Position numbers and translations under genes: made by a program. This document shows, piece after piece, positions 1-10,023 of a stretch of DNA of 64,000 bases (position 1 is the stretch's first letter; every line of letters starts with the position of its first letter). The notes beneath the pieces are model-generated. The model saw only the letters and a program-made list of their open reading frames with translations. It did no database searches and was not told the origin of the DNA. Source of the stretch: Streptococcus equinus (GTDB lineage Bacteria; Bacillota; Bacilli; Lactobacillales; Streptococcaceae); contig NZ_FNJK01000001.1 in the NCBI RefSeq assembly GCF_900104225.1, positions 310,001 through 374,000 of the forward strand, given 5' to 3'.

Positions 1-2
1 TT

Positions 3-1577
3 AAGTTTTTAGAAGAATATCGTCAGATTAGTTTTTTAGAAAGTGTTCATCTTGTTGCTGAACGTGCGGGCATTCCTTTACCGATTGAGACGCAGCAGGC
101 GCAAGCAAAGCCACAAAATCCTAATCAAGTTTTGATTGATATTCACAAGGATGCGGCTAAGTTCTACAATGCTGTTTTGAAAACGACTAAGGAAGGTCAA
201 GAAGCGAAAGCTTATTTAGCCCAGCGTGGTTTAACAGATGAATTGATTGATTATTTTAACATTGGATTGTCGCCAAATGAGCCTGATTTTCTTTATCAAT
301 CTCTTGCAAAACGATACGAAGAGAATGCTTTGATGGCTTCAGGTCTTTTTAATTTGTCTGAACGTACCAATCGAGTTTATGATGCGTTTCAAAATCGTAT
401 CATGTTTCCTCTGACGGATGATAGTGGTCAAGTTGTTGCCTTTTCAGGTCGTATTTGGACCAAAGAAGATTTAGAGAATAAGCAGGCTAAGTATAAGAAT
501 ACTAGGTCAACTGCTTTATTTAATAAGTCTTATGAGTTGTATCATCTAGATAAGGCGAGACCTGTAATGTCGAAAAAACATGAAGTCTATTTAATGGAAG
601 GTTTTATGGATGTCATTGCGGCTTATCGAGCTGGTATCGAAAATGCTGTTGCTTCCATGGGGACGGCTTTGACCCCAGAGCATGTAAGGCATTTAAGGCG
701 TTATGCTAAAAAAGTTATTTTAACATACGACGGTGATAATGCTGGTCAAAATGCGATTGCTAAGTCTTTGGAACTTTTAAAAGATTTTAATGTTGAAATT
801 GTGCGAGTTCCAGAACAGATGGACCCGGATGAATTCATTCAAAAGAATTCTCCACAAGCTTTAGCGAACTTGCTTGAAAATAGTCGGATTAGTAGTACTG
901 AATTCTTTATTCATTACTTAAAACCGGAAAATAGTGATAATCTCCAGGCTGAAATTGCCTATGTCGAGCAGATTGCAAAGATTATCGCGCAGTCACCATC
1001 AATTACGGCACAAAATTCGTATATTAATATGGTGGCTGATTTATTGCCAGACTTTGATTATTATCAAGTTGAGCAGTCGGTAAATAGTGAACGGCTTCAA
1101 AATCGCTCGGCTCTTCAATCAGAAGCGGCTAAACAAAGAGTGACGGTTGTTGAATTACCGATATCAAAGAATATCTCTGCAATTATAAAAGCAGAAAGTC
1201 AGTTGATGCAAAGGCTATTAACGCATGATTATCTTCTTAATGAATTTAGAAATCGAGAGGAATTTACTTTTGATACCCGTGAGTTGCAGACACTCTATGA
1301 TTTATTGATGCAGCAGGGGGAAGTTTCTTCTTATGATTTAGCGCAGTTGGATGATCGAACGCGGCAGATGTATTATCAAGTATTAGAAGAAAATCTACCA
1401 GATGATATTGCGCCTAATGAAGTTGAAGAAATTATTCAGAAGCGTAATCGCCTACTTCAAGAGAGAGATTTACAAAAACAAAGTAAATTAATTCGTGAAT
1501 CTAGCAATCTTGGAGATGTTGACGCAGCTTTAGCGGCTTTGGAAAATCTCATTGCCCAAAAAAGAAATATGGAATAG
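3..1577 (+). CDS. dnaG: DNA primase DnaG, 3' part (5' end outside window)
   Basis: This is the RNA primase that lays down primers for DNA replication and works with the replicative helicase. The frame is open from base 3, upstream of the first ATG at 132, so the gene is cut by the window edge. The N-terminal zinc-binding domain is missing and the sequence begins near the linker before the catalytic core. The TOPRIM core shows the EGFMD motif (Glu codon at 597) and the metal-binding DGDNAG motif (from 729). A helicase-interacting C-terminal region follows. rpoD starts 8 bases after the stop, the usual macromolecular-synthesis operon order. Identity is secure; only completeness is limited. Confidence 0.96.
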   Translation, partial: KFLEEYRQISFLESVHLVAERAGIPLPIETQQAQAKPQNPNQVLIDIHKDAAKFYNAVLKTTKEGQEAKAYLAQRGLTDELIDYFNIGLSPNEPDFLYQSLAKRYEENALMASGLFNLSERTNRVYDAFQNRIMFPLTDDSGQVVAFSGRIWTKEDLENKQAKYKNTRSTALFNKSYELYHLDKARPVMSKKHEVYLMEGFMDVIAAYRAGIENAVASMGTALTPEHVRHLRRYAKKVILTYDGDNAGQNAIAKSLELLKDFNVEIVRVPEQMDPDEFIQKNSPQALANLLENSRISSTEFFIHYLKPENSDNLQAEIAYVEQIAKIIAQSPSITAQNSYINMVADLLPDFDYYQVEQSVNSERLQNRSALQSEAAKQRVTVVELPISKNISAIIKAESQLMQRLLTHDYLLNEFRNREEFTFDTRELQTLYDLLMQQGEVSSYDLAQLDDRTRQMYYQVLEENLPDDIAPNEVEEIIQKRNRLLQERDLQKQSKLIRESSNLGDVDAALAALENLIAQKRNME

Positions 1578-1585
1578 AGGAAAAT

Positions 1586-2695
1586 ATGGCAAAAGAAAAA
1601 GAAATTACTACTTTTAATGTTCAAGTTGCAGAATTTATTCGTAACCATAAAAAGAACGGAACAGCTGTCGATGATGAAGTGACAGAAAAATTGGTTATTC
1701 CATTTTCATTGGATGCTGATCAAATTGATGACCTTTTGGAACGATTGACAGATGGTGGGATTTCAATTACTGATAAAGAAGGTAACCCATCAACGAAATA
1801 CGTTGTTGAAGAACCAAAACCAGAAGAATTGACTGATGAAGAATTGCTTGGAAGTAACTCTGCTAAGGTTAATGACCCAGTTCGTATGTATCTTAAAGAA
1901 ATCGGGGTTGTGCCTTTGTTGTCAAGCGAAGAAGAAAAAGAATTGGCTGTTGCAGTAGCGGCTGGTGACCTTCAAGCTAAACAACGTTTGGCAGAAGCTA
2001 ACTTGCGTTTGGTTGTTTCTATTGCTAAACGTTATGTTGGGCGTGGTATGCAATTCCTTGATCTTATCCAAGAAGGAAATATGGGTTTGATGAAAGCTGT
2101 TGATAAATTTGATTACTCAAAAGGGTTCAAATTCTCAACTTACGCTACTTGGTGGATCCGTCAAGCAATCACACGTGCAATTGCTGACCAAGCTCGTACA
2201 ATCCGTATCCCTGTTCACATGGTTGAAACAATTAACAAACTTGTTCGTGAACAACGTAACCTTCTACAGGAACTTGGACAAGATCCAACACCAGAACAAA
2301 TTGCTGAACGTATGGATATGACTCCTGATAAAGTTCGTGAAATCTTGAAAATTGCCCAAGAACCTGTTTCTTTGGAAACACCTATCGGTGAAGAAGATGA
2401 TAGCCATCTTGGAGATTTCATTGAAGATGAAGTTATTGAAAATCCAGTAGATTACACAACTCGTGTTGTTCTTCGTGAACAACTTGATGAAGTTTTAGAT
2501 ACATTGACTGACCGTGAAGAGAACGTCTTGCGCTTGCGTTTTGGTCTTGATGATGGTAAAATGCGTACATTGGAAGATGTTGGTAAAGTCTTCAATGTGA
2601 CGCGTGAACGTATTCGTCAGATTGAAGCTAAAGCACTTCGTAAACTTCGCCATCCGAGCCGTAGCAAACAGCTCCGTGATTTTATCGAAGATTAA
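1586..2695 (+). CDS. rpoD: Primary sigma factor RpoD (sigma-70/SigA)
   Basis: This housekeeping sigma factor directs RNA polymerase to -10/-35 promoters. At 369 aa it has the short Gram-positive architecture. A poorly conserved N-terminal region 1.1 is followed by region 1.2 from about residue 96. Regions 2.1-2.4 contain the [14 protein letters not shown] promoter-melting and -10 recognition helix. The C-terminal region 4 has the [18 protein letters not shown] helix-turn-helix that reads -35. The gene sits 8 bases behind dnaG and is presumably co-transcribed. Codon use is that of a well-expressed gene. Nothing abnormal was seen. Confidence 0.98.
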   Translation: MAKEKEITTFNVQVAEFIRNHKKNGTAVDDEVTEKLVIPFSLDADQIDDLLERLTDGGISITDKEGNPSTKYVVEEPKPEELTDEELLGSNSAKVNDPVRMYLKEIGVVPLLSSEEEKELAVAVAAGDLQAKQRLAEANLRLVVSIAKRYVGRGMQFLDLIQEGNMGLMKAVDKFDYSKGFKFSTYATWWIRQAITRAIADQARTIRIPVHMVETINKLVREQRNLLQELGQDPTPEQIAERMDMTPDKVREILKIAQEPVSLETPIGEEDDSHLGDFIEDEVIENPVDYTTRVVLREQLDEVLDTLTDREENVLRLRFGLDDGKMRTLEDVGKVFNVTRERIRQIEAKALRKLRHPSRSKQLRDFIED

Positions 2696-2717
2696 AAAAT
2701 AGTCAAGAGGTTCGCTT

Positions 2718-3053
2718 ATGTCTGAACAAAAATATACAGAAGAAGATGTCGCAAAGATTAAAGATCGTATTCTTGAAGCTTTGGAAACAGTTATCGACCC
2801 TGAATTAGGGATTGATATTGTTAATTTAGGGCTTGTTTACGAAATCCGATTTGAGCAAAATGGACATACAGAAATTGATATGACCTTAACAACAATGGGA
2901 TGCCCACTAGCAGATCTTCTTACCGATCAGATTCACGATGCAATGCGTGAGATTCCTGAGGTTACTAATACCGAAGTTAAATTGGTTTGGTACCCAGCTT
3001 GGACAGTTGATAAAATGAGTCGTTATGCCCGCATTGCTTTGGGAATTAGATAA
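2718..3053 (+). CDS. DUF59/MIP18-family Fe-S cluster assembly protein
   Basis: A 111-aa single-domain protein of the DUF59 (SufT/PaaD/MIP18-like) family, whose members help assemble or deliver Fe-S clusters. Family marks are the DPELGIDIVNLGLVY segment near residue 26 and the TTMGCPLADLL segment with the conserved Cys62. It begins 22 bases after rpoD, with an AGAGG-type ribosome site, and ends in front of a strong terminator. It is therefore the last gene of the dnaG-rpoD unit. The family assignment is firm. The specific client protein cannot be told from sequence. Confidence 0.88.
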   Translation: MSEQKYTEEDVAKIKDRILEALETVIDPELGIDIVNLGLVYEIRFEQNGHTEIDMTLTTMGCPLADLLTDQIHDAMREIPEVTNTEVKLVWYPAWTVDKMSRYARIALGIR

Positions 3054-3058
3054 AAGAT

Positions 3059-3088
3059 GACACCAGCAGAAATGCTGGTGTTTTTTTG
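3059..3088 (+). terminator. Rho-independent terminator after the dnaG-rpoD-DUF59 unit
   Basis: A perfect 8-bp stem (CACCAGCA at 3061-3068, TGCTGGTG at 3073-3080) with a GAAA tetraloop is followed by seven T. It isolates the rpoD unit from the polysaccharide operon. Confidence 0.93.
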
Positions 3089-3130
3089 ATTCTTTGATAG
3101 CCGTATGCTCTAGCTACTTTCGTTTTTCCA

Positions 3131-3159
3131 TCGCCAGCTTATTTAAAATATGGTATAAT
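3131..3159 (+). promoter_or_regulatory. Promoter of the rhamnose polysaccharide operon
   Basis: An extended -10 element (TG at 3151, TATAAT at 3154-3159) has a weak -35 (TCGCCA, 3131-3136) at 17-base spacing. Transcription would begin near 3166, about 30 bases before the rgpA start. Confidence 0.72.
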
Positions 3160-3194
3160 ATTTTTGATTGTATTTTAGAATGGAGAAGTGTGCC

Positions 3195-4349
3195 ATGCAA
3201 CATGTATTCATCATCGGAAGTCGAGGTTTGCCTGCAAAGTATGGTGGCTTTGAGACTTTTGTTGAGGAGTTGGTAAAAAATAAGCAGAGCTCAGATATTG
3301 TTTATCACGTCGCTTGTTTAAGTGATGATAAACATCATACGCATTTTAAATATGAGGGCGCAGATTGTTTTACCATCAAGGCACCTAAAATTGGTCCAGC
3401 TCGAGTGATTGCCTATGATATGATGGCAATTACTTATGGACTTCAAATGGTAAAAAGATCTGGTATTGAACACCCTATTTTTTATATTTTGGGTAACACA
3501 ATTGGAGCATTTATTGCACCTTTTGTTTGGAGAATTCACGCTCTTGGTGGGAAAGTTTATGTCAATCCAGATGGTCTTGAGTGGAAACGCTCAAAATGGT
3601 CAAAACCGGTTCAAGCTTATTTAAAATATGCTGAAAAATCGATGGCTAAAACAGTTGATTTGGTTATTTCAGATAATATTGGTATTGAAAACTATATAAA
3701 AGAATCTTATCCAGATGCTAAGACACGTTTTATTGCTTATGGAACGGATTTGAAAAAATCAACCCTAACAGCTGATGATTATAAGGTTAGAAAATGTTTT
3801 GATAATTGGAAAACTAAGGAAAATGGCTATTATCTGATCGTTGGCCGATTTGTGCCAGAAAACAATTATGAAACAGCAATTCGTGAGTTTATGAAATCAA
3901 ATACAAGACGTGATTTGATTATTATTTCTAACCACAAAAATAGTGCTTATTTTGACAAGTTAAAACATTTGACAAACTTTGAACGTGATCACAGGGTTAA
4001 GTTTGTCGGCACTGTATATGATCGTGACTTACTGAACTATATTCGTGAGAATGCTTTTGCTTATATCCACGGTCATGAAGTTGGTGGAACAAATCCTGGT
4101 TTGTTAGAAGCTCTAGGACATACCAAGTTAAATCTTGTACTTGATGTGCCTTTCAATAAGTCAGTTGCAGGAGCAAGTGCTTTTTATTGGAATAAAACAT
4201 CAGGTAATCTCTCATGTTTGATTAATGACGCCGATGGTCATTATGATTTTACGGAATATGGCAATCGTGCGCGCGCCATTGTTAAACAAAATTACACATG
4301 GGAAAAAATCGTTGGAGAGTACGAGGAACTATTTTTAAATGAAGATTAA
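3195..4349 (+). CDS. rgpA: Rhamnosyltransferase RgpA/GacB (DUF1972 + GT-B)
   Basis: In the streptococcal rhamnan pathway this enzyme adds the first rhamnose to GlcNAc-diphosphate-undecaprenol on the inner face of the membrane. The N-terminal DUF1972 signature GSRGLPAKYGGFETF is near residues 7-22. A GT-B C-terminal domain carries the nucleotide-sugar loop EVGGTNPGLLEALG starting at Glu295. I place the start at 3195 because GGAGAAG (3182-3188) lies 6 bases upstream. An in-frame ATG at 3168 has no ribosome site and lies only about 2 bases past the likely transcript start. The protein is 384 aa. It overlaps rgpB by 11 bases. Confidence 0.93.
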   Translation: MQHVFIIGSRGLPAKYGGFETFVEELVKNKQSSDIVYHVACLSDDKHHTHFKYEGADCFTIKAPKIGPARVIAYDMMAITYGLQMVKRSGIEHPIFYILGNTIGAFIAPFVWRIHALGGKVYVNPDGLEWKRSKWSKPVQAYLKYAEKSMAKTVDLVISDNIGIENYIKESYPDAKTRFIAYGTDLKKSTLTADDYKVRKCFDNWKTKENGYYLIVGRFVPENNYETAIREFMKSNTRRDLIIISNHKNSAYFDKLKHLTNFERDHRVKFVGTVYDRDLLNYIRENAFAYIHGHEVGGTNPGLLEALGHTKLNLVLDVPFNKSVAGASAFYWNKTSGNLSCLINDADGHYDFTEYGNRARAIVKQNYTWEKIVGEYEELFLNED

Positions 4350-5274
4350 TATTCTCATGTCTACCTACAATGGTGAACAATTTTTGGCTGAACAGATTGA
4401 AAGCATTCAGAAACAAACAGTCAAAGATTGGACTTTGTATATTCGTGATGATGGCTCTAGTGATACGACACCCGAAATTATTAAACGATATGCTCAGGCT
4501 GACTCACGTATTATTTTTATTAATGCCGACAATCGTGAAAATTTTGGTGTCATCAAAAACTTTTATACGCTTTTGAAACATAGCGAAGCAGATTATTATT
4601 TCTTTTCTGACCAAGATGATATTTGGCTAGAAGATAAGTTAGCTGTGACTATAGCAGAAGCGCAAAAGTATGATAGTCAGAAACCTTTATTGGTTTATAC
4701 AGATTTGAAAATTGTTGATCGAGATTTAAATGTTTTACATGAAAGTATGATTAAAACACAGTCTGATCATGCCAATACTGAGTTGGTTCAAGAATTGACT
4801 GAAAACACAGTAACTGGTGGTACAGCAATGATAAATCATACATTGGCTGAATTGTGGACATCAACAGAAGATTTGTTGATGCACGATTGGTATCTTGCTT
4901 TGCTTGCTAGCGCTTTAGGTAATCTTGCTTATGTTGATTACCCAACGGAATTGTATCGTCAACATGATGCTAATGTATTAGGGGCGCGTACATGGACTAA
5001 ACGCATGAAAAATTGGATTAAGCCTCATAAATTAGTTGAAAAATATTGGTGGTTGATTAATGCTAGTCAAACTCAAGCACGTTTTTTATTAGATTTAGCA
5101 TTGACCCCTGAAAAAAGAGACTTGGTTGAAAATTTCACAACGATTATGGACAAGCCACTGATTCAGCGAATAAAAACATTGAATCAGTATGGCTTACGCA
5201 AAAATCGTACCTTCCATACGCTTGTGTTTAGAACATTAATTATTACCAAATTTGGTTATAGGAGAAATAAATGA
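4339..5274 (+). CDS. rgpB: Rhamnosyltransferase RgpB/GacC (GT2)
   Basis: A GT2 (GT-A fold) enzyme of 311 aa that extends the lipid-linked rhamnose chain in the Rgp/Gac pathways. The N-terminal donor-binding motif STYNGEQF (about 8-15), a RDDGSSD segment and the metal-binding DQDD at residues 91-94 are visible. The ending is short and non-membrane. The start lies inside the end of rgpA (11-base overlap) and the stop overlaps the next start by 4 bases, so translation is probably coupled. Similarity to RgpB rests on both motifs and position in the cluster. Confidence 0.9.
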   Translation: MKINILMSTYNGEQFLAEQIESIQKQTVKDWTLYIRDDGSSDTTPEIIKRYAQADSRIIFINADNRENFGVIKNFYTLLKHSEADYYFFSDQDDIWLEDKLAVTIAEAQKYDSQKPLLVYTDLKIVDRDLNVLHESMIKTQSDHANTELVQELTENTVTGGTAMINHTLAELWTSTEDLLMHDWYLALLASALGNLAYVDYPTELYRQHDANVLGARTWTKRMKNWIKPHKLVEKYWWLINASQTQARFLLDLALTPEKRDLVENFTTIMDKPLIQRIKTLNQYGLRKNRTFHTLVFRTLIITKFGYRRNK

Positions 5275-6077
5275 AGTTCTTTAGTAAAGAAAATAAAATC
5301 TTATTAAAAGAAATGGTAAAAACGGACTTTAAACTTCGCTACCAAGGAAGTTTAATTGGGCATTTGTGGTCAATTTTAAAACCATTAATGCTTTTCACAA
5401 TTATGTATTTGGTGTTTGTTCGTTTCTTGCGCTTTGATGATGGTACTCCTCACTATGCTATCGGTTTGTTAATTGGTATGGTGACATGGAACTTCTTTGC
5501 TGAAGCAACTAACATGGGAATGCTTTCAATTGTTGTGCGTGGGGATTTACTGCGTAAATTAAACTTTTCAAAAGAAATTATTGTCATTTCTTCAGTTGTT
5601 GGAGCAGCAATCAACTATGCCATTAATATGGTGGTCGTTTTTGTTTTCGCTTTGTTAAATGGTATTCATCCAAATTTCGGATTCTTAGTTATTATTCCAT
5701 TGTTTATTGAATTGTTTGCTTTAGCTGCTGGTGTTGCATTTATATTGTCAACTTTATTTGTTAAATATCGTGATTTAGGACCAATTTGGGAAGTTATTCT
5801 TCAAGCTGGTATGTATGGTACACCTATTATTTATTCATTGACATTTATTTTGCAACGTCATCACTTTACTATCGGAAAAATTATGATGCTAAATCCAATT
5901 GCGCAAGTCATTCAAGATATGCGTCATTTTATTGTTTATTCTGGAAATATGCGTGGTTGGGAATTGATTAATAATAACTTCATTGCACTAATTCCATACC
6001 TAATTCCATTTGTAGTTTTTGCAATTGGTTATCATATTTTCCATAAACATGCTAAGAAATTTGCGGAGATTTTATAA
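5271..6077 (+). CDS. rgpC: Polysaccharide ABC transporter permease RgpC/GacD
   Basis: This is the membrane half of the ABC-2 exporter that flips lipid-linked polyrhamnose across the membrane. The 268-aa protein starts with a cytoplasmic amphipathic segment (LLKEMVKTDFKLRYQGS), typical of O-antigen-type exporters. About six hydrophobic segments follow. It uses an ATGA overlap with rgpB and shares one base with rgpD, which encodes its ATPase. Substrate is inferred from cluster context, since the permease family alone does not define it. Confidence 0.92.
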   Translation: MKFFSKENKILLKEMVKTDFKLRYQGSLIGHLWSILKPLMLFTIMYLVFVRFLRFDDGTPHYAIGLLIGMVTWNFFAEATNMGMLSIVVRGDLLRKLNFSKEIIVISSVVGAAINYAINMVVVFVFALLNGIHPNFGFLVIIPLFIELFALAAGVAFILSTLFVKYRDLGPIWEVILQAGMYGTPIIYSLTFILQRHHFTIGKIMMLNPIAQVIQDMRHFIVYSGNMRGWELINNNFIALIPYLIPFVVFAIGYHIFHKHAKKFAEIL

Positions 6078-7285
6078 TGTCAGATAAAGAAATTGCAGTA
6101 AAAGTTGATCATGTAAGTAAGTATTTTAAATTGCCTACAGAAGCAACTCAAAGTTTACGTACAGCACTTGTTAATCGTTTTAAAGGAATTAAAGGATATC
6201 GTGAACAACATGTCTTGAAAGACATTTCGTTCGATGTTCACAAGGGAGATTTCTTTGGGATTGTTGGTCGTAATGGTTCTGGTAAATCAACACTATTGAA
6301 AATCATTTCACAAATCTATGTTCCAGAAAAAGGAACAGTTACGGTTAATGGTAAAATGGTGTCGTTTATTGAGCTTGGAGTTGGTTTCAACCCTGAATTG
6401 ACAGGACGAGAAAATGTCTACATGAACGGTGCCATGCTTGGGTTCACAACTGAGGAAATCGATGCCATGTATGATGACATCGTTGAGTTTGCTGAGCTAG
6501 AAGATTTCATGAATCAAAAGCTAAAAAACTACTCAAGTGGTATGCAAGTTCGTTTAGCGTTTTCAGTTGCCATTAAAGCTCAAGGTGATGTGCTCATTCT
6601 TGACGAAGTGCTTGCCGTAGGTGACGAAGCTTTCCAACGTAAGTGTAATGATTATTTCATGGAACGTAAAGAAAGTGGCAAGACAACAATTCTTGTTACC
6701 CACGATATGGGAGCAGTTAAGAAGTATTGTAACCGCGCTGTTCTTATTGAAAACGGTTTGGTTAAAGCTTACGGAAATCCATTTGATGTTGCCAACCAAT
6801 ACAGCTATGATAATACTGAAAAAGAGTATGATGACAATGTTCAAGAGGAACGTGAAGTAGACGAAGATGATAAAATCTCTGATATTTCAATTAATTTATT
6901 GTCTGAAAAACGCTTAACACCAAAAGATGAAATTTCTTTTGAAGTTAACTACAATATGCTTCAAGATATGGACACTTATGTGGCGTTATCATTTACAGAT
7001 ATTGATCGCAATATTTGGATTTATAATGATAATTCAAAAGAGCGTATGACAAAAGGTTCAGGTAAGAAAACGGTTAAATATACGTGTCATATTCCAAATG
7101 TTAATGATTTGAAATTGAAATTGGAAGTGACAATCCGAGATAAAGATGGACAAATGATTGGATTTGTCCCAGCTGAAAAATCACCAATTATTTTATTAAC
7201 ACGTGATGACCTTGATTATAATAATGAATCTGAAGTTGATTCGGCAACTGGTTTGATTCAACGTAATGGCCAATGGGATTTTTAA
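6077..7285 (+). CDS. rgpD: Polysaccharide ABC transporter ATPase RgpD/GacE with C-terminal extension
   Basis: ATPase of the rhamnan exporter, 402 aa. Walker A is at residues 64-72 (GRNGSGKST), the ABC signature is YSSGMQ around residues 152-157, and Walker B ends with Asp176-Glu177. After about residue 250 an acidic linker (rich in Glu and Asp) leads to a roughly 130-aa beta-rich C-terminal domain. This resembles the Wzt-type domain that recognises the end of the glycan chain in O-antigen exporters. The C-terminal substrate-gating role is known for Wzt and is inferred here. Confidence 0.92.
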   Translation: MSDKEIAVKVDHVSKYFKLPTEATQSLRTALVNRFKGIKGYREQHVLKDISFDVHKGDFFGIVGRNGSGKSTLLKIISQIYVPEKGTVTVNGKMVSFIELGVGFNPELTGRENVYMNGAMLGFTTEEIDAMYDDIVEFAELEDFMNQKLKNYSSGMQVRLAFSVAIKAQGDVLILDEVLAVGDEAFQRKCNDYFMERKESGKTTILVTHDMGAVKKYCNRAVLIENGLVKAYGNPFDVANQYSYDNTEKEYDDNVQEEREVDEDDKISDISINLLSEKRLTPKDEISFEVNYNMLQDMDTYVALSFTDIDRNIWIYNDNSKERMTKGSGKKTVKYTCHIPNVNDLKLKLEVTIRDKDGQMIGFVPAEKSPIILLTRDDLDYNNESEVDSATGLIQRNGQWDF

Positions 7286-7312
7286 AATAATGGTTCAGTA
7301 ATGAGGTAAGGA

Positions 7313-8329
7313 ATGAAAGTATCTATTATTTGTACAAATTATAATAAGGAGGCATGGATAGAAGAAGCTATTAAGGGGTTCTTAAATCAGAAATGCGATT
7401 TTGATTACGAAATCATTTTGGTTGATGATGCTTCCAGCGATCATTCTCCTCAGATTATTGAACGCTATGCGAATCAATACCCTGATAAGATTAAGGCTGT
7501 TTTTCATCAAGAAAATTTAGGTATCACAAAAACATGGCTTGATATTTGTCAGTTAGCTCAAGGTGATTACATTGCTCGATGTGATGGTGATGATTACTGG
7601 ATTGATGTTTACAAACTTCAAAAGCAGGTTGATATCTTAGAACGATCAACAGCATCAAAATGGTCTTGCTCTGATTTTAACATTATCTCTGAGAGTGGTG
7701 AATTACGTCAGAAAAAAGCTATTGAGAATGGTATTATTCGAAAAATGTCAAGCTTCGAGGAGATGCTTGCATTTCGAGGAATGACGATGTCATCGACTTG
7801 GTTAGTAGATCGCAACTTGATGTTGGAAGTAAATGATGCTATTTCTCCTGACGCAGTTGATGATACTTTTAGTCTCCAACTGGAGTTGTTTACAAGAACA
7901 GAGTTAACATTTTTACCAGAAGCGACTACTGTTTATCGCCTTCACGAAGGTTCGGACTCACATCCTGCATCAGTTGAAAAGCTATCAGAGCGTTTTGAAA
8001 AATTACAGGAGACACAGGAAGAGTATCTTGAAAAGTACTATTCAAGAATTGATTTTAAGGTATTAACACGATACTTATTCTCTGAAAATACTGAGCGTGA
8101 AAAAATTATTGCACGTCGTCAGCAAGAATTAACAACACAATTAAATAATGCTCAAGTAATATTAGATGAATTACTTGAAGAAAGGGCAAAATTAAAATCA
8201 ACTGAAGAAAAATTAGAAAGCCAAATTGCTGAAAAAAATCATTGGCTGAACGAGTATAACAAGGTTATCCATTCAAAACGCTGGGTAATTCCGACGAAGA
8301 TAATCAATTTATTCAGGAGAAATCGATGA
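7313..8329 (+). CDS. GT2 glycosyltransferase with C-terminal coiled coil (GacF/RgpE position)
   Basis: A 338-aa GT2 enzyme with the CTNYNKEAWIEEAI donor-site segment at the N terminus and a CDGDD metal-binding motif at residues 90-94. From about residue 260 the chain is heptad-like and charged (repeated Lys/Glu/Gln with Leu spacing). It probably forms a coiled coil, then ends in a basic tail that could touch the membrane. Its place after rgpC/D matches gacF in the group A carbohydrate cluster and rgpE in S. mutans. Which sugar it transfers cannot be read from sequence. It overlaps the next gene by 4 bases. Confidence 0.82.
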   Translation: MKVSIICTNYNKEAWIEEAIKGFLNQKCDFDYEIILVDDASSDHSPQIIERYANQYPDKIKAVFHQENLGITKTWLDICQLAQGDYIARCDGDDYWIDVYKLQKQVDILERSTASKWSCSDFNIISESGELRQKKAIENGIIRKMSSFEEMLAFRGMTMSSTWLVDRNLMLEVNDAISPDAVDDTFSLQLELFTRTELTFLPEATTVYRLHEGSDSHPASVEKLSERFEKLQETQEEYLEKYYSRIDFKVLTRYLFSENTEREKIIARRQQELTTQLNNAQVILDELLEERAKLKSTEEKLESQIAEKNHWLNEYNKVIHSKRWVIPTKIINLFRRNR

Positions 8330-10023
8330 ATCGAATGCTACTTTATGTTCATTATAATAAATTTAATGAACTGAGCCCTCATGTTCTTTATCAACTTGAA
8401 CAGTTGAGGCCTTTATTTTCATCAATATGTTTTATTTCTAATAGTTATTTGAGTAAGACTGCTATTGAAAAATTGCAAGAAAATCAACTAATTGATGATG
8501 TGATTCAACGTCAAAATGAAGGCTATGATTTTGCAGCATGGAAGGAAGCAATTCTATCTTCTTTTGATTATGTCAAGTCATTTGATTCTTTAACCTTGAT
8601 GAATGATACTTGTTTTGGTCCTTTGTGGGATATGCAAGAGATTTTTGAAAAATTTGAATCAGATGCTAGTGTTGATTTTTGGGGACTAACCAACCATGCT
8701 GCTTGTAAAATAAAAGGAGGAAGTTATGTAGCAGAGCATCTGCAATCATATTTTCTCTCTTTTAAAAAGCAAGTTGTAGAGAGTGAAGCATTTATTGATT
8801 TTTGGTCAAATGTTAAAAGCTATAAGAATGTTCAACAAGTTATCGATTCTTATGAATCAGAATTGACTGAACAATTAGTTAAAGCGGGTTACAGTTGTAG
8901 TTCTATGCTTGACTTGTCAAGTAAACCGGAACTTGGAAATGTTTCAATTTTTCGACCAGATTTGATATTGCAGGCAGGTATTCCATTTGTAAAAATTAAG
9001 TCTTTTAGTCATGTGGCACACTTGGCACCGTTTGTCTTAAATGCAATCGAGGAGAAAAGTGAGTATCCAGGTGATTTAATCATTAATCATCTTTCTAGTA
9101 TATTGCCGCCGACTACATCTTTCTTATTACCTTATAAAAATTTGAATCAATCTGATAACACGCTAAAGCAACCTTCAAAGACAATTTTGCACCTGCATTT
9201 TTCAACACGAAATGGTGTAGAAATTTTGACTAGTTTTTTGAAGAGCCGTAAAAATATTATAACTTTAGTTAGTGCTGAATCAGATAAAACCTTAGAAGAG
9301 GTAAAAGAACAGTTCCAGCGAGAAGATATTACTAGTTATGCTTACGCACATGTTGAAAGTGTTAGTGATTGGCAAAAATTTATTAGTGATTCTTCTAAGG
9401 TGTTCGATGGTAATTGCTTAGCCTATATTCATGTTTCGGATTTCTTTTTAAATCAATTGGTTGACTCCTATAGTTTAAGGGAACTACTTGAGATAATGTT
9501 TTCATCAGAGGATACTATTAAGAAAATATTTCTTGATGATAAAAAAATCGGTTTAGCCATCCCAGACATGCTTTCATATGAAAGGTATAAAGATTGTCAA
9601 TTGGCTATTGATAAAGAAGTTTTTGAAAGATTGAAAATTTCCGAAGCAGAAATAAAAAATCCTATGATAGAAAAAGCTTGGTCAGCTTATTGGATTAGGG
9701 TAGATGGATTGCAAAAAATATGGAATAACAAAGGCAATCTAACGCTTTCAGATTTTGAAAAAATTCTTCCAATTTTTAATTGGAAAGAGCACTATGATTT
9801 TGTTTTGCTACCAAATAAAGCAAGTTTACCTGCTTTGATTGATGCAAAAAAAGTAAATGATATGCTCTTTGCATCAGAACTTGAGGTACCAAGTAGTATT
9901 AATTATCCGATCAGTGCTAAATTAGTCTTGCGTTTCTTTAAAAAGGCTACGCTATTGACTTTGACTTATTTTTTAAAACGTCTAAATTTAATCAAATTAG
10001 TTAAGGAAAAACAGAATAAATGA
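8326..10023 (+). CDS. rgpF: RgpF-family rhamnan synthesis protein (GacG-like)
   Basis: A 565-aa protein with the RgpF (rhamnan synthesis F) domain in its first half. Marks are the NEGYDFAAWKEAI segment, LMNDTCFGP and FWGLTNH, the usual conserved blocks of the family. RgpF/GacG proteins participate in polyrhamnose chain assembly. The second half (about 290-565) has a different, less recognisable composition and may be a second transferase-like domain. An AGGAGA ribosome site lies 5 bases before the ATG at 8326. Another RgpF-domain protein lies at 18990, so the cluster has two. Confidence 0.85.
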   Translation: MNRMLLYVHYNKFNELSPHVLYQLEQLRPLFSSICFISNSYLSKTAIEKLQENQLIDDVIQRQNEGYDFAAWKEAILSSFDYVKSFDSLTLMNDTCFGPLWDMQEIFEKFESDASVDFWGLTNHAACKIKGGSYVAEHLQSYFLSFKKQVVESEAFIDFWSNVKSYKNVQQVIDSYESELTEQLVKAGYSCSSMLDLSSKPELGNVSIFRPDLILQAGIPFVKIKSFSHVAHLAPFVLNAIEEKSEYPGDLIINHLSSILPPTTSFLLPYKNLNQSDNTLKQPSKTILHLHFSTRNGVEILTSFLKSRKNIITLVSAESDKTLEEVKEQFQREDITSYAYAHVESVSDWQKFISDSSKVFDGNCLAYIHVSDFFLNQLVDSYSLRELLEIMFSSEDTIKKIFLDDKKIGLAIPDMLSYERYKDCQLAIDKEVFERLKISEAEIKNPMIEKAWSAYWIRVDGLQKIWNNKGNLTLSDFEKILPIFNWKEHYDFVLLPNKASLPALIDAKKVNDMLFASELEVPSSINYPISAKLVLRFFKKATLLTLTYFLKRLNLIKLVKEKQNK

